64,000 nt of DNA, taken from the NCBI RefSeq assembly GCF_017916325.1, contig NC_090145.1, positions 212,501 to 276,500 of the forward strand, written 5' to 3'. Position numbers and translations under genes: made by a program. Shown here piece by piece: positions 33,669 to 45,657 of the stretch. The notes beneath the pieces are model-generated. The model was not told the origin of the DNA and searched no databases. It saw only the letters and a list, made by a program, of their open reading frames with translations. The stretch comes from Leishmania martiniquensis (taxonomy: Eukaryota > Euglenozoa > Kinetoplastea > Trypanosomatida > Trypanosomatidae). Each line of letters opens with the position of its first letter. Position 1 is the stretch's first letter.

Positions 33669-34648
33669 GGCAGGGGTGTGAGGGGCGGGAGCGTGAGTCA
33701 CGGGGACCTGCGCTGATGACGGCGGCCATCGGCGCACACGTGCGTTGGAGCGGTCTTCGAGTGTGTGGGTGTGGGTGCCTCCTTTTTTTCTCTGCGCTTC
33801 ACGCGCACGCACTCTTTCTCGCGGGCGCCCATCCCCTGCCTCCGCCCCTCCCCGGCGCTGACAGCCTCTGCAGAGCGCCGTCGGGCTTCGAGCTGAGCGT
33901 GCGTGGTGTGCTGTGCGGGGAGGGGGGGCAGCGAGGGGTATTTGGCGGCGTCCACCGCCCCTTTCTCCCCTCCTCTTCTCTTCCACGCGTGGGTGGGTGC
34001 GCCGCTGGTAGGTGCCTGGTGCCGGCGCTGGCGGTAGCGACGGCTGCGTGTCTCGCTCTTCTGCCGTCTGCAGGTGGTGGAGGCCCACGAGTCTTGCACG
34101 CCGTGGGGGCGGTAAGCGGCACGGCACGAACCACGCTGAGGAGCTTCATGTCCCGGGTGGCCCGGCGACCGCGGCGATGCTCCTCCGCCCGCTGAGCGCG
34201 AGCAGGGCGGTGAAAGGGCTTGAGCAGCCGTCCGCAGGTGCGAAGGTGACCGCAAAGGAAAAGGCGGCGCGACGCACAGCGGGACGGGTGCGGCGCCCAC
34301 AGATGCGTGCGTGCGCGCCTGCCGCATCGCCCCTCCAGCGATCCCCCCCTCCCCCGACGTGCGGCCTCTCGAGGGCAGGCTGGTGAGGAGGACGAAGCAC
34401 GAGAGTAAGGGGTGGACGCACCGCCGGCTGATGGGCTGGCCGGACGGCACGGCGCGACGCCCTCCCTCGGCTGCTGCCGCACACACGCCCGCACAGAAAT
34501 CCCGTCCTTTTACGCGTCCACTCGCCACACGCCCCACGCACAAGCACACAGGCAAAGACCGAGACGGCCGCGGGCACCACACCTCTCACAAGGGGGCGCG
34601 GGGGACCGACGGACGCACAGAGCTGTCCGCTAACCCCGCACCTGGTGT

Positions 34649-34940
34649 GCCCTACAGCACATGTGTCGCGTCGCGCAGCAGGTTGGCAACCACGCCGGCG
34701 CCACGGCCACCTGCACCGCTGAAGACATCCTCACGGACTAGACGTGCGACAGGGGCAGGGCGGCTGGGCGGTGCCGCCGGCCGTCTGGGCCGGCTGCGAC
34801 TTCCTTACCCGGAAGCGTGTGGAGGGAGACACGACGCAGCGGGCGGCCATGCGCGCATACAGCATCCAGGTGCACAGATCCCCTGCCTGTTGGCTGCAGC
34901 GCTGCCCGGCGCCGTCCTCGTTGTCGCTGCACGCCGAGCC
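34649..34940 (+). pseudogene. Leishmanolysin relic in spacer D-E
   Basis: Relic copy; block i ATG at 34661 and stop at 34739-34741. Confidence 0.75.
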
Positions 34941-35922
34941 GCTCCTCCTCGAAGCGCACGTGTACCCGTCCGCCATCGCAACCCTCTCTGTGTCTGCGCT
35001 CTCTGTGCGCCTGCTCCCTCTTCCGCCCTTGCCGTTCGTTGGTCACCTCCCTCCTGCGTTGCTGCGTCCCCCCCTCCCTCTTCCAAGAGCCGCGGGCTTT
35101 TACCAGGGCACGCGCCAGAGCCTCGCGGCCTCTGCTTGGGCTGCTCGCGTGTGTCTCCCATCCTTTTTTCTGTCCTTCGCGTCTCGCTCCAGTGCCGTGC
35201 GCCTCCCTCTTCCTCTCGCGCGCACGCCCGATATGGGTGTGCCGCTGCAGCTGCGGCAGCCATTGCTCCCTTCTCCACCCCCGCGCCCGGGGTGCGCTGG
35301 GTGAGGGCGCGTGTGCCTGCTTGGCCTCCCGTGCGGCTGGCCCGCGCCTCGGCTCGCGCAGACGCCTCTTTTCTTCGTTGCTGCCCTCCTCCTCCCCTCC
35401 CCGCCTCTCCTCTCCCTCCGGCCCGTGCTACTCTTTCGCCCCTGTGCAGCAGCGCGCGGGCCATTGGGCGCCACACACCGGCAGCGGATCTCTCCTTTCT
35501 GGGCGCGCACTCTGCTCGGCACGTCTGTCTGCCTCACCATCAGCACCACCGAAGGCGGCTCTGCCGTGGTGAGCGCAGGCACACGGGCACCTGCATTCCG
35601 CCTAGTGGCGCTCGCTGCCTTTCTGCTTCTCTCCTCCCCGCCGCTCCTTTGCCGTCCATGTGCACGCTTGTGCACCGCTCCCTAACGGCTTATCTTTTCG
35701 TCGCCCCCGCTCTCCCGTCCCCCTCTCTGTCCAACTCGTTCTGCCGCCCCGGCGCCTGTGCCGTCGTTGGCCGAGCTTGCGCGCACGCCACCGCCTGCCA
35801 GCAGCTGCAGCGCTGGCGCTCACCCACACGCGTGCCACGCCGTGGAAGCTAATTGTCCACGTTAGCGTGTGCGCGGGTGCGTGCCCAGGTCGGGGTTGTA
35901 TCTGTGTGTGTGTGTGTGTGTG

Positions 35923-35944
35923 CGCCCCACAACCTTGTGGGGCG
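35923..35944. promoter_or_regulatory. Hairpin after (GT)n upstream of copy E
   Basis: Identical arms, behind the longest (GT)n of the set. Confidence 0.6.
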
Positions 35945-36209
35945 TGGGGAGAGGTGTGTCGCAGTCCCAGAGAGCTGCACGCAGGACCCCTCCCCCCGTA
36001 TCTTCAAGCCCCCTCCCCCCACCGTCCGGCGTCCTCTGCCCCCGACTCCCTTCCGCTGCGGCCATGCCTCCAGCCCCCCCCTCCGTGTCCACACCCACCC
36101 ACGCACAAACGCACACAGACACACCCAGGCGCACGCACCAAGCACACGCTTTACGTGGCGCCTTCTCTCTCGCCCTCACCACCTGACACTTACTCTTCCC
36201 TCCATCTAC

Positions 36210-38168
36210 ATGCTGGCCGCCATCCTGGCACGCACCCGCACCCGCACAGGCATGCCCCGCGACCGCAGCCGCACGCTCCCGCGCCACAGCTCCGCTGCAC
36301 ACCTGATGCAGCTTGCAGCCGCGGGCCTCGTCGTGGCCGCCTGTGTCGCCGCCGTGTGGGCACAGGCGGCCAGCATCGCTGCCCCCGGTCATCGTTGCAT
36401 CCACGATGCGATGCAGCAGCGCGTGCTGCAGTCGGTGGCGCAGCAGGGCAGAGCTCCCGGCACTGTCTCGGCACTGGGCCTGCCCTACGTGTCAGCCGGC
36501 TCGATCAGCAGCAATCACACCATCGGCTATGCGCTGGCCGATAGCCCCTCGCCGAGTGCCGTGCGCGCCAAGGACTGGGGCCTGCTGCGCGTCACCGTCT
36601 CCACCGCCGACCTCACCGACCCCGCCTACCACTGCGCTCGCGCCGGGCAGCGCGTCAACAACCACGCTGGCGACATCGTCACCTGCACCGGCGACGACAT
36701 CCTCACGGTTGAGAAGCGCGACACCCTCGTCAACTACCTCATCCCGCAGGCGGTGCAGCTGCACACGGAGCGGCTGAGCGTGCGGCAGGTGCAGGGCAGC
36801 TGGAAGGTGACCGGCATGGAGGGCTTGATCTGTGGCGACTTCAAGGTGCCGCTGGAGCACCTCACGCAGGGCGTCAGCAGCACCGACTTCGTGCTCTACG
36901 TGGCCTCGGTGCCGAGCGAGCCGGGGGTGCTGGCGTGGGCCACGACCTGCCAGGTGTTCTATGACAACCAGCCCGCCGTGGGCGTCATGAACATCCCTGC
37001 GGCGTACATTGCGTCGCGCTACGACCAGTTCTCTACGCGCACCGTGGCGCACGAGATGGCGCACGCGCTCGGCTTCAGCAGTACCTTCTTCAACAGCTCC
37101 GGGATGGTGCAGCGTGTCTCTGGCCTTCGCGGCAAGGACTTCGATGTTCCTGTGATCAACAGCAGCACGGTGGTGGCGAAGGCGCGCGAGCAGTACGGCT
37201 GCGACACCCTGGAGCACATGGAGGTGGAGGACCAGGGCGGTGCTGGCTCCGCCGGCTCGCACTTGAAGATGCGCAACGCGCTGGACGAGCTCATGGCGCC
37301 TGCCTCGAGCGCCGGGTACTACACCGCCCTGACGATGGCCGTCTTCCAGGACCTCGGCTTCTACCGGCCGGACTTCAGCAAGGCGGAGACGATGCCGTGG
37401 GCCGAGAAGGTCGGCTGCGACTTCCTCACGAAGAAGTGCATGGAGGAGAACGTGACGCGGTGGCCGGAGATGTTCTGCAACCGATCAGAGAGGGAAATGC
37501 GGTGCACCTCTGACCGGCTCCAGGTCGGAACCTGCGGTGTAGCCGTCTATGAAGCGCCCATGCCGGTGTACTGGCAGTACTTCACCAACGCATCTCTGGG
37601 CGGCTACTCCGCCTTCCTGGACTACTGCCCCTTTGTTGTGGGGTACAGAGATGGGTCCTGCAACCAGGACCCGTTTGCCGCATCGGCCTCCCTGGCGCTC
37701 TTCAACGTTTTTTCTGAGTCGTCCCGCTGCATCGATGGAGACTTCAGGCCGAAGAACAGCACTGCAGCCGTCGGGTACTATGCCGGCATGTGCGCCAACG
37801 TGAAGTGCGACAGGGCGACGCGCACGTACAGCGTGGGGGTGTACGGCAGCAGCGACTACCTCAACTGCACGCCTGGCAAAAGCGTCGCGCTGGCCACGAT
37901 CAGCGGTGCCTTCGAGGACGGCGGCTACATCACGTGCCCGCCGTACGTGAGCATGTGCCAGGGCAACGTGAAGGGCGCCATGGACTTCGAAGGAGACCTC
38001 GAGGGCTCCAGCAGCAGCGAAGACGCGGCCGACAGAGCGGCGATGCAGGTGTGGAGCGAAAGGATGGCTGCATTGGCTACGGTGACGACGGTGCTGCTAG
38101 TGGCGGTGCTCTCGCTCATGGCGCTCGTGGTGCTGTGGCTGCTATTCCTCAGCTGCCCGTGCTTGTGA
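36210..38168 (+). CDS. GP63: Leishmanolysin (GP63/MSP, peptidase M8), array 1 copy E
   Basis: 652 aa, intact, catalytic positions as copy B. Just before the zinc helix it reads [20 protein letters not shown] instead of the array 1 consensus [20 protein letters not shown]. The same Y/FST/T variant, with matching codons, occurs in copy I of array 2, so this short stretch looks like a conversion tract. It has ALDELMAP and an intact VINSST sequon. The tail is of array 1 type. Confidence 0.93.
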   Translation: MLAAILARTRTRTGMPRDRSRTLPRHSSAAHLMQLAAAGLVVAACVAAVWAQAASIAAPGHRCIHDAMQQRVLQSVAQQGRAPGTVSALGLPYVSAGSISSNHTIGYALADSPSPSAVRAKDWGLLRVTVSTADLTDPAYHCARAGQRVNNHAGDIVTCTGDDILTVEKRDTLVNYLIPQAVQLHTERLSVRQVQGSWKVTGMEGLICGDFKVPLEHLTQGVSSTDFVLYVASVPSEPGVLAWATTCQVFYDNQPAVGVMNIPAAYIASRYDQFSTRTVAHEMAHALGFSSTFFNSSGMVQRVSGLRGKDFDVPVINSSTVVAKAREQYGCDTLEHMEVEDQGGAGSAGSHLKMRNALDELMAPASSAGYYTALTMAVFQDLGFYRPDFSKAETMPWAEKVGCDFLTKKCMEENVTRWPEMFCNRSEREMRCTSDRLQVGTCGVAVYEAPMPVYWQYFTNASLGGYSAFLDYCPFVVGYRDGSCNQDPFAASASLALFNVFSESSRCIDGDFRPKNSTAAVGYYAGMCANVKCDRATRTYSVGVYGSSDYLNCTPGKSVALATISGAFEDGGYITCPPYVSMCQGNVKGAMDFEGDLEGSSSSEDAADRAAMQVWSERMAALATVTTVLLVAVLSLMALVVLWLLFLSCPCL

Positions 38169-39150
38169 GGCAGGGGTGTGAGGGGCGGGAGCGTGAGTCA
38201 CGGGGACCTGCGCTGATGACGGCGGCCATCGGCGCACACGTGCGTTGGAGCGGTCTTCGAGTGTGTGGGTGTGGGTGCCTCCTTTTTTTCTCTGCGCTTC
38301 ACGCGCACGCACTCTTTCTCGCGGGCGCCCATCCCCTGCCTCCGCCCCTCCCCGGCGCTGACAGCCTCTGCAGAGCGCCGTCGGGCTTCGAGCTGAGCGT
38401 GCGTGGTGTGCTGTGCGGGGAGGGGGGGCAGCGAGGGGTATTTGGCGGCGTCCACCGCCCCTTTCTCCCCTCCTCTTCTCTTCCACGCGTGGGTGGGTGC
38501 GCCGCTGGTAGGCGCCTGGTGCCGGCGCTGGCGGTAGCGACGGCTGCGTGTCTCGCTCTTCTGCCGTCTGCAGGTGGTGGAGGCCCACGAGTCTTGCACG
38601 CCGTGGGGGCGGTAAGCGGCACGGCACGAACCACGCTGAGGAGCTTCATGTCCCGGGTGGCCCGGCGACCGCGGCGATGCTCCTCCGCCCGCTGAGCGCG
38701 AGCAGGGCGGTGAAAGGGCTTGAGCAGCCGTCCGCAGGTGCGAAGGTGACCGCAAAGGAAAAGGCGGCGCGACGCACAGCGGGACGGGTGCGGCGCCCAC
38801 AGATGCGTGCGTGCGCGCCTGCCGCATCGCCCCTCCAGCGATCCCCCCCCCTCCCCCGACGTGCGGCCTCTCGAGGGCAGGCTGGTGAGGAGGACGAAGC
38901 ACGAGAGTAAGGGGTGGACGCACCGCCGGCTGATGGGCTGGCCGGACGGCACGGCGCGACGCCCTCCCTCGGCTGCTGCCGCACACACGCCCGCACAGAA
39001 ATCCCGTCCTTTTACGCGTCCACTCGCCACACGCCCCACGCACAAGCACACAGGCAAAGACCGAGACGGCCGCGGGCACCACACCTCTCACAAGGGGGCG
39101 CGGGGGACCGACGGACGCACAGAGCTGTCCGCTAACCCCGCACCTGGTGT

Positions 39151-39442
39151 GCCCTACAGCACATGTGTCGCGTCGCGCAGCAGGTTGGCAACCACGCCGG
39201 CGCCACGGCCACCTGCACCGCTGAAGACATCCTCACGGACTAGACGTGCGACAGGGGCAGGGCGGCTGGGCGGTGCCGCCGGCCGTCTGGGCCGGCTGCG
39301 ACTTCCTTACCCGGAAGCGTGTGGAGGGAGACACGACGCAGCGGGCGGCCATGCGCGCATACAGCATCCAGGTGCACAGATCCCCTGCCTGTTGGCTGCA
39401 GCGCTGCCCGGCGCCGTCCTCGTTGTCGCTGCACGCCGAGCC
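39151..39442 (+). pseudogene. Leishmanolysin relic in spacer E-F
   Basis: Relic copy; block i ATG at 39163 and the same terminal stop. The deletion in this spacer lies just downstream of the relic. Confidence 0.75.
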
Positions 39443-40362
39443 GCTCCTCCTCGAAGCGCACGTGTACCCGTCCGCCATCGCAACCCTCTCTGTGTCTGCG
39501 CTCTCTGTGCGCCTGCTCCCTCTTCCAAGAGCCGCGGGCTTTTACCGGGGCACGCGCCAGAGCCTCGCGGCCTCTGCTTGGGCTGCTCGCGTGTGTCTCC
39601 CATCCTTTTTTCTGTCCTTCGCGTCTCGCTCCAGTGCCGTGCGCCTCCCTCTTCCTCTCGCGCGCACGCCCGATATGGGTGTGCCGCTGCAGCTGCGGCA
39701 GCCATTGCTCCCTTCTCCACCCCCGCGCCCGGGGTGCGCTGGGTGAGGGCGCGTGTGCCTGCTTGGCCTCCCGTGCGGCTGGCCCGCGCCTCGGCTCGCG
39801 CAGACGCCTCTTTTCTTCGTTGCTGCCCTCCTCCTCCCCTCCCCGCCTCTCCTCTCCCTCCGGCCCGTGCTACTCTTTCGCCCCTGTGCAGCAGCGCGCG
39901 GGCCATTGGGCGCCACACACCGGCAGCGGATCTCTCCTTTCTGGGCGCGCACTCTGCTCGGCACGTCTGTCTGCCTCACCATCAGCACCACCGAAGGCGG
40001 CTCTGCCGTGGTGAGCGCAGGCACACGGGCACCTGCATTCCGCCTAGTGGCGCTCGCTGCCTTTCTGCTTCTCTCCTCCCCGCCGCTCCTTTGCCGTCCA
40101 TGTGCACGCTTGTGCACCGCTCCCTAACGGCTTATCTTTTCGTCGCCCCCGCTCTCCCGTCCCCCTCTCTGTCCAACTCGTTCTGCCGCCCCGGCGCCTG
40201 TGCCGTCGTTGGCCGAGCTTGCGCGCACGCCACCGCCTGCCAGCAGCTGCAGCGCTGGCGCTCACCCACACGCGTGCCACGCCGTGGAAGCTAATTGTCC
40301 ACGTTAGCGTGTGCGCGGGTGCGTGCCCAGGTCGGGGTTGTATCTGTGTGTGTGTGTGTGTG

Positions 40363-40384
40363 CGCCCCACAACCTTGTGGGGCG
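40363..40384. promoter_or_regulatory. Hairpin after (GT)n upstream of copy F
   Basis: Identical arms, 263 nt before the copy F ATG. Confidence 0.6.
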
Positions 40385-40646
40385 TGGGGAGAGGTGTGTC
40401 GCAGTCCCAGAGAGCTGCACGCAGGACCCCTCCCCCCGTATCTTCAAGCCCCCTCCCCCCACCGTCCGGCGTCCTCTGCCCCCGACTCCCTTCCGCTGCG
40501 GCCATGCCTCCAGCCCCCTCCGTGTCCACACCCACCCACGCACAAACGCACACAGACACACCCAGGCGCACGCACCAAGCACACGCTTTACGTGGCGCCT
40601 TCTCTCTCGCCCTCACCACCTGACACTTACTCTTCCCTCCATCTAC

Positions 40647-42605
40647 ATGCTGGCCGCCATCCTGGCACGCACCCGCACCCGCACAGGCATGCCCCGCGAC
40701 CGCAGCCGCACGCTCCCGCGCCACAGCTCCGCTGCACACCTGATGCAGCTTGCAGCCGCGGGCCTCGTCGTGGCCGCCTGTGTCGCCGCCGTGTGGGCAC
40801 AGGCGGCCAGCATCGCTGCCCCCGGTCATCGTTGCATCCACGATGCGATGCAGCAGCGCGTGCTGCAGTCGGTGGCGCAGCAGGGCAGAGCTCCCGGCAC
40901 TGTCTCGGCACTGGGCCTGCCCTACGTGTCAGCCGGCTCGATCAGCAGCAATCACACCATCGGCTATGCGCTGGCCGATAGCCCCTCGCCGAGTGCCGTG
41001 CGCGCCAAGGACTGGGGCCTGCTGCGCGTCACCGTCTCCACCGCCGACCTCACCGACCCCGCCTACCACTGCGCTCGCGCCGGGCAGCGCGTCAACAACC
41101 ACGCTGGCGACATCGTCACCTGCACCGGCGACGACATCCTCACGGTTGAGAAGCGCGACACCCTCGTCAACTACCTCATCCCGCAGGCGGTGCAGCTGCA
41201 CACGGAGCGGCTGAGCGTGCGGCAGGTGCAGGGCAGCTGGAAGGTGACCGGCATGGAGGGCTTGATCTGTGGCGACTTCAAGGTGCCGCTGGAGCACCTC
41301 ACGCAGGGCGTCAGCAGCACCGACTTCGTGCTCTACGTGGCCTCGGTGCCGAGCGAGCCGGGGGTGCTGGCGTGGGCCACGACCTGCCAGGTGTTCTATG
41401 ACAACCAGCCCGCCGTGGGCGTCATGAACATCCCTGCGGCGAACATTGCGTCGCGCTACGACCAGGGCGTCACGCGTGTCGTGGCGCACGAGATGGCGCA
41501 CGCGCTCGGCTTCAGCAGTACCTTCTTCAACAGCTCCGGGATGGTGAAGCGTGTCTCTGGCCTTCGCGGCAAGGACTTCGATGTTCCTGTGATCAAGAGC
41601 AGCACGGTGGTGGCGAAGGCGCGCGAGCAGTACGGCTGCGACACCCTGGAGCACATGGAGCTGGAGGACCAGGGCGGTGCTGGCTCCGCCGGCTCGCACT
41701 TGAAGATGCGCAACGCCAAGGATAACCTCATGGCGCCTGCCTCGAGCGCCGGGTACTACACCGCCCTGACGATGGCCGTCTTCCAGGACCTCGGCTTCTA
41801 CCGGCCGGACTTCAGCAAGGCGGAGACGATGCCGTGGGCCGAGAAGGTCGGCTGCGACTTCCTCACGAAGAAGTGCATGGAGGAGAACGAGACGCGGTGG
41901 CCGGAGATGTTCTGCAACCGATCAGAGAGGGAAATGCGGTGCACCTCTGACCGGCTCCGGCTCGGAACCTGCGGTGTAGCCGTCTATGAAGCGCCCATGC
42001 CGGTGTACTGGCAGTACTTCACCAACGCATCTCTGGGCGGCTACTCCGCCTTCCTGGACTACTGCCCCTTTGTTGTGGGGTACAGAGATGGGTCCTGCAA
42101 CCAGGACCCGTTTGCCGCATCGGCCTCCCTGGCGCTCTTCAACGTTTTTTCTGAGTCGTCCCGCTGCATCGATGGAGACTTCAGGCCGAAGAACAGCACT
42201 GCAGCCGTCGGGTACTATGCCGGCATGTGCGCCAACGTGAAGTGCGACAGGGCGACGCGCACGTACAGCGTGGGGGTGTACGGCAGCAGCGACTACCTCA
42301 ACTGCACGCCTGGCAAAAGCGTCGCGCTGGCCACGATCAGCGGTGCCTTCGAGGACGGCGGCTACATCACGTGCCCGCCGTACGTGAGCATGTGCCAGGG
42401 CAACGTGAAGGGCGCCATGGACTTCGAAGGAGACCTCGAGGGCTCCAGCAGCAGCGAAGACGCGGCCGACAGAGCGGCGATGCAGGTGTGGAGCGAAAGG
42501 ATGGCTGCATTGGCTACGGTGACGACGGTGCTGCTAGTGGCGGTGCTCTCGCTCATGGCGCTCGTGGTGCTGTGGCTGCTATTCCTCAGCTGCCCGTGCT
42601 TGTGA
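40647..42605 (+). CDS. GP63: Leishmanolysin (GP63/MSP, peptidase M8), array 1 copy F
   Basis: 652 aa, last copy of array 1, intact catalytic set (His281, Glu282, His285, His351, Met362). Variants: MVKRVSG where others have MVQRVSG, HMELED for HMEVED, VIKSST (sequon lost) and ENETRW, the last shared with copy A. The 3' flank keeps array homology for only about 95 nt (to about 42703) and then becomes unique, so its 3' UTR differs from that of A-E. Confidence 0.93.
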   Translation: MLAAILARTRTRTGMPRDRSRTLPRHSSAAHLMQLAAAGLVVAACVAAVWAQAASIAAPGHRCIHDAMQQRVLQSVAQQGRAPGTVSALGLPYVSAGSISSNHTIGYALADSPSPSAVRAKDWGLLRVTVSTADLTDPAYHCARAGQRVNNHAGDIVTCTGDDILTVEKRDTLVNYLIPQAVQLHTERLSVRQVQGSWKVTGMEGLICGDFKVPLEHLTQGVSSTDFVLYVASVPSEPGVLAWATTCQVFYDNQPAVGVMNIPAANIASRYDQGVTRVVAHEMAHALGFSSTFFNSSGMVKRVSGLRGKDFDVPVIKSSTVVAKAREQYGCDTLEHMELEDQGGAGSAGSHLKMRNAKDNLMAPASSAGYYTALTMAVFQDLGFYRPDFSKAETMPWAEKVGCDFLTKKCMEENETRWPEMFCNRSEREMRCTSDRLRLGTCGVAVYEAPMPVYWQYFTNASLGGYSAFLDYCPFVVGYRDGSCNQDPFAASASLALFNVFSESSRCIDGDFRPKNSTAAVGYYAGMCANVKCDRATRTYSVGVYGSSDYLNCTPGKSVALATISGAFEDGGYITCPPYVSMCQGNVKGAMDFEGDLEGSSSSEDAADRAAMQVWSERMAALATVTTVLLVAVLSLMALVVLWLLFLSCPCL

Positions 42606-43872
42606 GGCAGGGGTGTGAGGGGCGGGAGCGTGAGTCACGGGGACCTGCGCTGATGACGGCGGCCATCGGCGCACACGTGCGTTGGAGCGGTCTTCGAGTG
42701 TGTCAGTGTGGGTGAGTCGTCTCCGTCTCAGAAAAGGCGAACACAACCGGGGATGAGGATGGTGTCGCTGCGTAACGTACGATGGCGGTGCATTGTGTCC
42801 GCTTTCAGTGTGGATAGCGTGCACGCATTTCCGTCTGTACGTGATTGTGTGTGTGTGTGTATTGTCTTGTGTTGTGAAGTATATCTTCAAACCTCTCGAT
42901 CGTGTGCTTCGTTCGGGATGTGCGTAGCGATGAAGTCGCTGGGCACCCAGTGACGTTCTCGTGGAGAAAAAAGAGTGGAAGCACGCAATGCACGAGCACA
43001 TGTACCCGCGAGGGGTGCGGACGGAGTGGTGATAGGAGGGTGCAGAAGCGTGCTGTGTGTGTTTGGGGGGGAGAAGGGGAAGGGGAGAAGGCCTGCGGGC
43101 TACGGCATAGGCGTGCGTCAAGTAGATGCTGGAATGAAGAAGAGGGACGGGGATGAGGCGACGCCACATAGCGGTTGGTAAGAGAGAGCGTGAATGAGGG
43201 AAAGGGCATGCGGAGCAAAATAAGTGGTCGCATGGCTGTAACGCGCCTCTTCTGGCCCCTTCAGAAGCCTTTCCTCGCTGGGGCCTTCCATGAAGTGGGA
43301 TGTGCACGCCTCTGTGTTCGTTAGTGTTGCGCGCCCCTCTCCCTCCCATTTGCGTGCCTGAGTTCCTCTCGTGTGATAACTGTGTAGGGTTGGATGAATG
43401 GGTTAGGCTGGAGGTGGCTGTGGCCGCTCGACGCTCGTTCTAGGCATAAACGCCTCATCCGTCACACATCGCCACCACTTCGTGCCTCGCCCGCTACACG
43501 CCCCGTCCCCCATTCTTCTCCCGCGGCCCTCCCCTGCCATCTTCCATGCGCGCCACAGCGCGGCACGCCGATCAGCACCCGCCGCAACAAAAAAAAAAAC
43601 AGCAGAGCCAAGCCCCGACCTTCTCCAACTCTCTGCGTTGCTCTTCATCCGGTACAACCACTGCATGCCTCAAAATCGTGCCTCTGCCTCGCCACACCGC
43701 GCGCCCCCCGCACTTACTTCCTTCTACCTCCCGCTTCAGCTCTTCGTCACGTGCACAAGCCTTCAGACTCTCTCCTCGTTCGCTACAACAAGAACACCAT
43801 ATCGCACCTCCGCGCACAAGCCCTCACCCTCGTACCAACCCAACTCTCTACGGCACCTGCGCCGGCACAGCC
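42606..43872. other. Spacer between array 1 and array 2
   Basis: 42606-42703 is the end of the array 1 flank; 42704-43810 is unique, less GC-rich sequence with (GT)n at 42848-42860 and a polyA tract near 43590. From about 43811 it matches the 5' leader of the array 2 genes. No gene is seen. Confidence 0.65.
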
Positions 43873-45657
43873 ATGTCCCGCGACAGCAGCAGCACGCACC
43901 GGCGCCACAGCGGCGCCTCGCTCCTGGCGCGCCTAGCCGCTGCCGGCGTCGCCGTCATTGTCGCTGTCGGTACCACCGTCGCGTGGGCGCACGCCGGTGC
44001 GACCCAGCACCACTGCATCCACGACAAGATGCAGGCCAGCGTGCTGCGCTCCGTTGCGGGCCAGCGCACAACCTCCGGCGCGGTGTCGGCGCTGGGCCTG
44101 CCCTACGCCACCGTCGGCGCCGCAAGCCGTGCTGCCGGCGTCGTGCGCGCCAAGGACTGGGGCAAGCTGCGCGTCACCGTCTCCGCCGAGGACCTCACCG
44201 ACCCTCGGTACCACTGCGCTCACGCCGGGCAGCGCATCAACAACCACGCTGGCGGCGAGGTCATCTGCAAACAGGAGGACGTGCTGACGGACGAGAAGCG
44301 CGACATCCTCGTCAACTACCTCATCCCGCAGGCGGTGCAGCTGCACACGGAGCGGCTGAGCGTGCGGCAGGTGCAGGGCAGCTGGAAGGTCACCGGCATG
44401 ACAGACGAGGTCTGTGGCGACTTCAAGGTGCCGCCGGCGCACGTCACGCAGGGCGTCAGCAACACCGACTTCGTGCTCTACGTGGCCTCGGTGCCGAGCG
44501 AGCCGGGGGTGCTGGCGTGGGCCACGACCTGCCAGGTGTTCTATGACAACCAGCCCGCCGTGGGCGTCATGAACATCCCTGCGGCGAACATTGCGTCGCG
44601 CTACGACCAGGGCGTCACGCGTGTCGTGGCGCACGAGATGGCGCACGCGCTCGGCTTCAGCAGTACCTTCTTCAACAGCTCCGGGATGGTGCAGCGTGTC
44701 TCTGGCCTTCGCGGCAAGGACTTCGATGTTCCTGTGATCAACAGCAGCACGGTGGTGGCGAAGGCGCGCGAGCAGTACGGCTGCGACACCCTGGAGCACA
44801 TGGAGGTGGAGGACCAGGGCGGTGCTGGCTCCGCCGGCTCGCACTTGAAGATGCGCAACGCCAAGGACGAGCTCATGGCGCCTGCCGCCAGCGCCGGGTA
44901 CTACACCGCCCTGACGATGGCCGTCTTCCAGGACCTCGGCTTCTACCGGCCGGACTTCAGCAAGGCGGAGACGATGCCGTGGGCCGAGAAGGTCGGCTGC
45001 GACTTCCTCACGAAGAAGTGCATGGAGGAGAACGTGACGCGGTGGCCGGAGATGTTCTGCAACCGATCAGAGAGGGAAATGCGGTGCACCTCTGACCGGC
45101 TCCGGCTCGGAACCTGCGGTGTAGCCGTCTATGAAGCGCCCATGCCGGTGTACTGGCAGTACTTCACCAACGCATCTCTGGGCGGCTACTCCGCCTTCAT
45201 GGACTACTGCCCCTTTGTTGCGGGGTACAGAGATGGGTCCTGCAACCAGGACCCGTTTGCCGCATCGGCCTCCCTGGCGCTCTTCAACGTTTTTTCTGAG
45301 TCGTCCCGCTGCATCGATGGAGACTTCAGGCCGAAGAACAGCACTGCGGTCGTCGGGTACTATGCCGGCATGTGCGCCAACGTGAAGTGCGACGCGGCCA
45401 CGCGCACGTACAGCGTGGGGGTGTACGGCAGCAGCGACTACCTCAACTGCACGCCTGGCAAAAGCGTCGCGCTGGCCACGATCAGCGGTGCCTTCGAGGA
45501 CGGCGGCTACATCACGTGCCCGCCGTACGTGGAGGTGTGCCAGGGCAATGCGCAAGGCGTCATCGAGAACGGCAACGCCGCTGCTGGTCGTCGTGGCGCG
45601 CTCGCCGCTGCGACGGCGCTGTTGCTTGCAGTGCTGCTCGCCGTCGCGTGCGCGTGA
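43873..45657 (+). CDS. GP63: Leishmanolysin (GP63/MSP, peptidase M8), array 2 copy G, GPI-type tail
   Basis: 594 aa from [11 protein letters not shown], a typical leishmanolysin start, with a hydrophobic signal segment ([20 protein letters not shown]) and pro-region Cys48. Zinc site His254/Glu255/His258, His324, Met335; VINSST sequon intact. The C-terminus [11 protein letters not shown] followed by a hydrophobic end ([13 protein letters not shown]) is a classical GPI-attachment signal, with Asn568 the likely attachment residue. The body from about 44500 to 45530 is almost identical to array 1 copies, whereas the N-terminal 200 residues and the tail match copy I, so the gene is a mosaic. It differs from H at one residue in FMDYC and at the start of the tail (GAL versus GTL). 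Confidence 0.94.
   Translation: MSRDSSSTHRRHSGASLLARLAAAGVAVIVAVGTTVAWAHAGATQHHCIHDKMQASVLRSVAGQRTTSGAVSALGLPYATVGAASRAAGVVRAKDWGKLRVTVSAEDLTDPRYHCAHAGQRINNHAGGEVICKQEDVLTDEKRDILVNYLIPQAVQLHTERLSVRQVQGSWKVTGMTDEVCGDFKVPPAHVTQGVSNTDFVLYVASVPSEPGVLAWATTCQVFYDNQPAVGVMNIPAANIASRYDQGVTRVVAHEMAHALGFSSTFFNSSGMVQRVSGLRGKDFDVPVINSSTVVAKAREQYGCDTLEHMEVEDQGGAGSAGSHLKMRNAKDELMAPAASAGYYTALTMAVFQDLGFYRPDFSKAETMPWAEKVGCDFLTKKCMEENVTRWPEMFCNRSEREMRCTSDRLRLGTCGVAVYEAPMPVYWQYFTNASLGGYSAFMDYCPFVAGYRDGSCNQDPFAASASLALFNVFSESSRCIDGDFRPKNSTAVVGYYAGMCANVKCDAATRTYSVGVYGSSDYLNCTPGKSVALATISGAFEDGGYITCPPYVEVCQGNAQGVIENGNAAAGRRGALAAATALLLAVLLAVACA

Larger units (their letters stand above)
33669..36209. repeat. Array 1 spacer D-E (tandem unit)
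   Basis: As the other spacers; one extra G near 33925, one extra C near 35075, and a (GT)n run one repeat longer. Confidence 0.85.
38169..40646. repeat. Array 1 spacer E-F (tandem unit with ~60-bp deletion)
   Basis: As the other spacers but about 60 bp shorter. The sequence between two copies of CTCCCTCTTCC (corresponding to about 35017-35077 in spacer D-E) is missing at about 39525, leaving one copy of the direct repeat. Confidence 0.85.
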
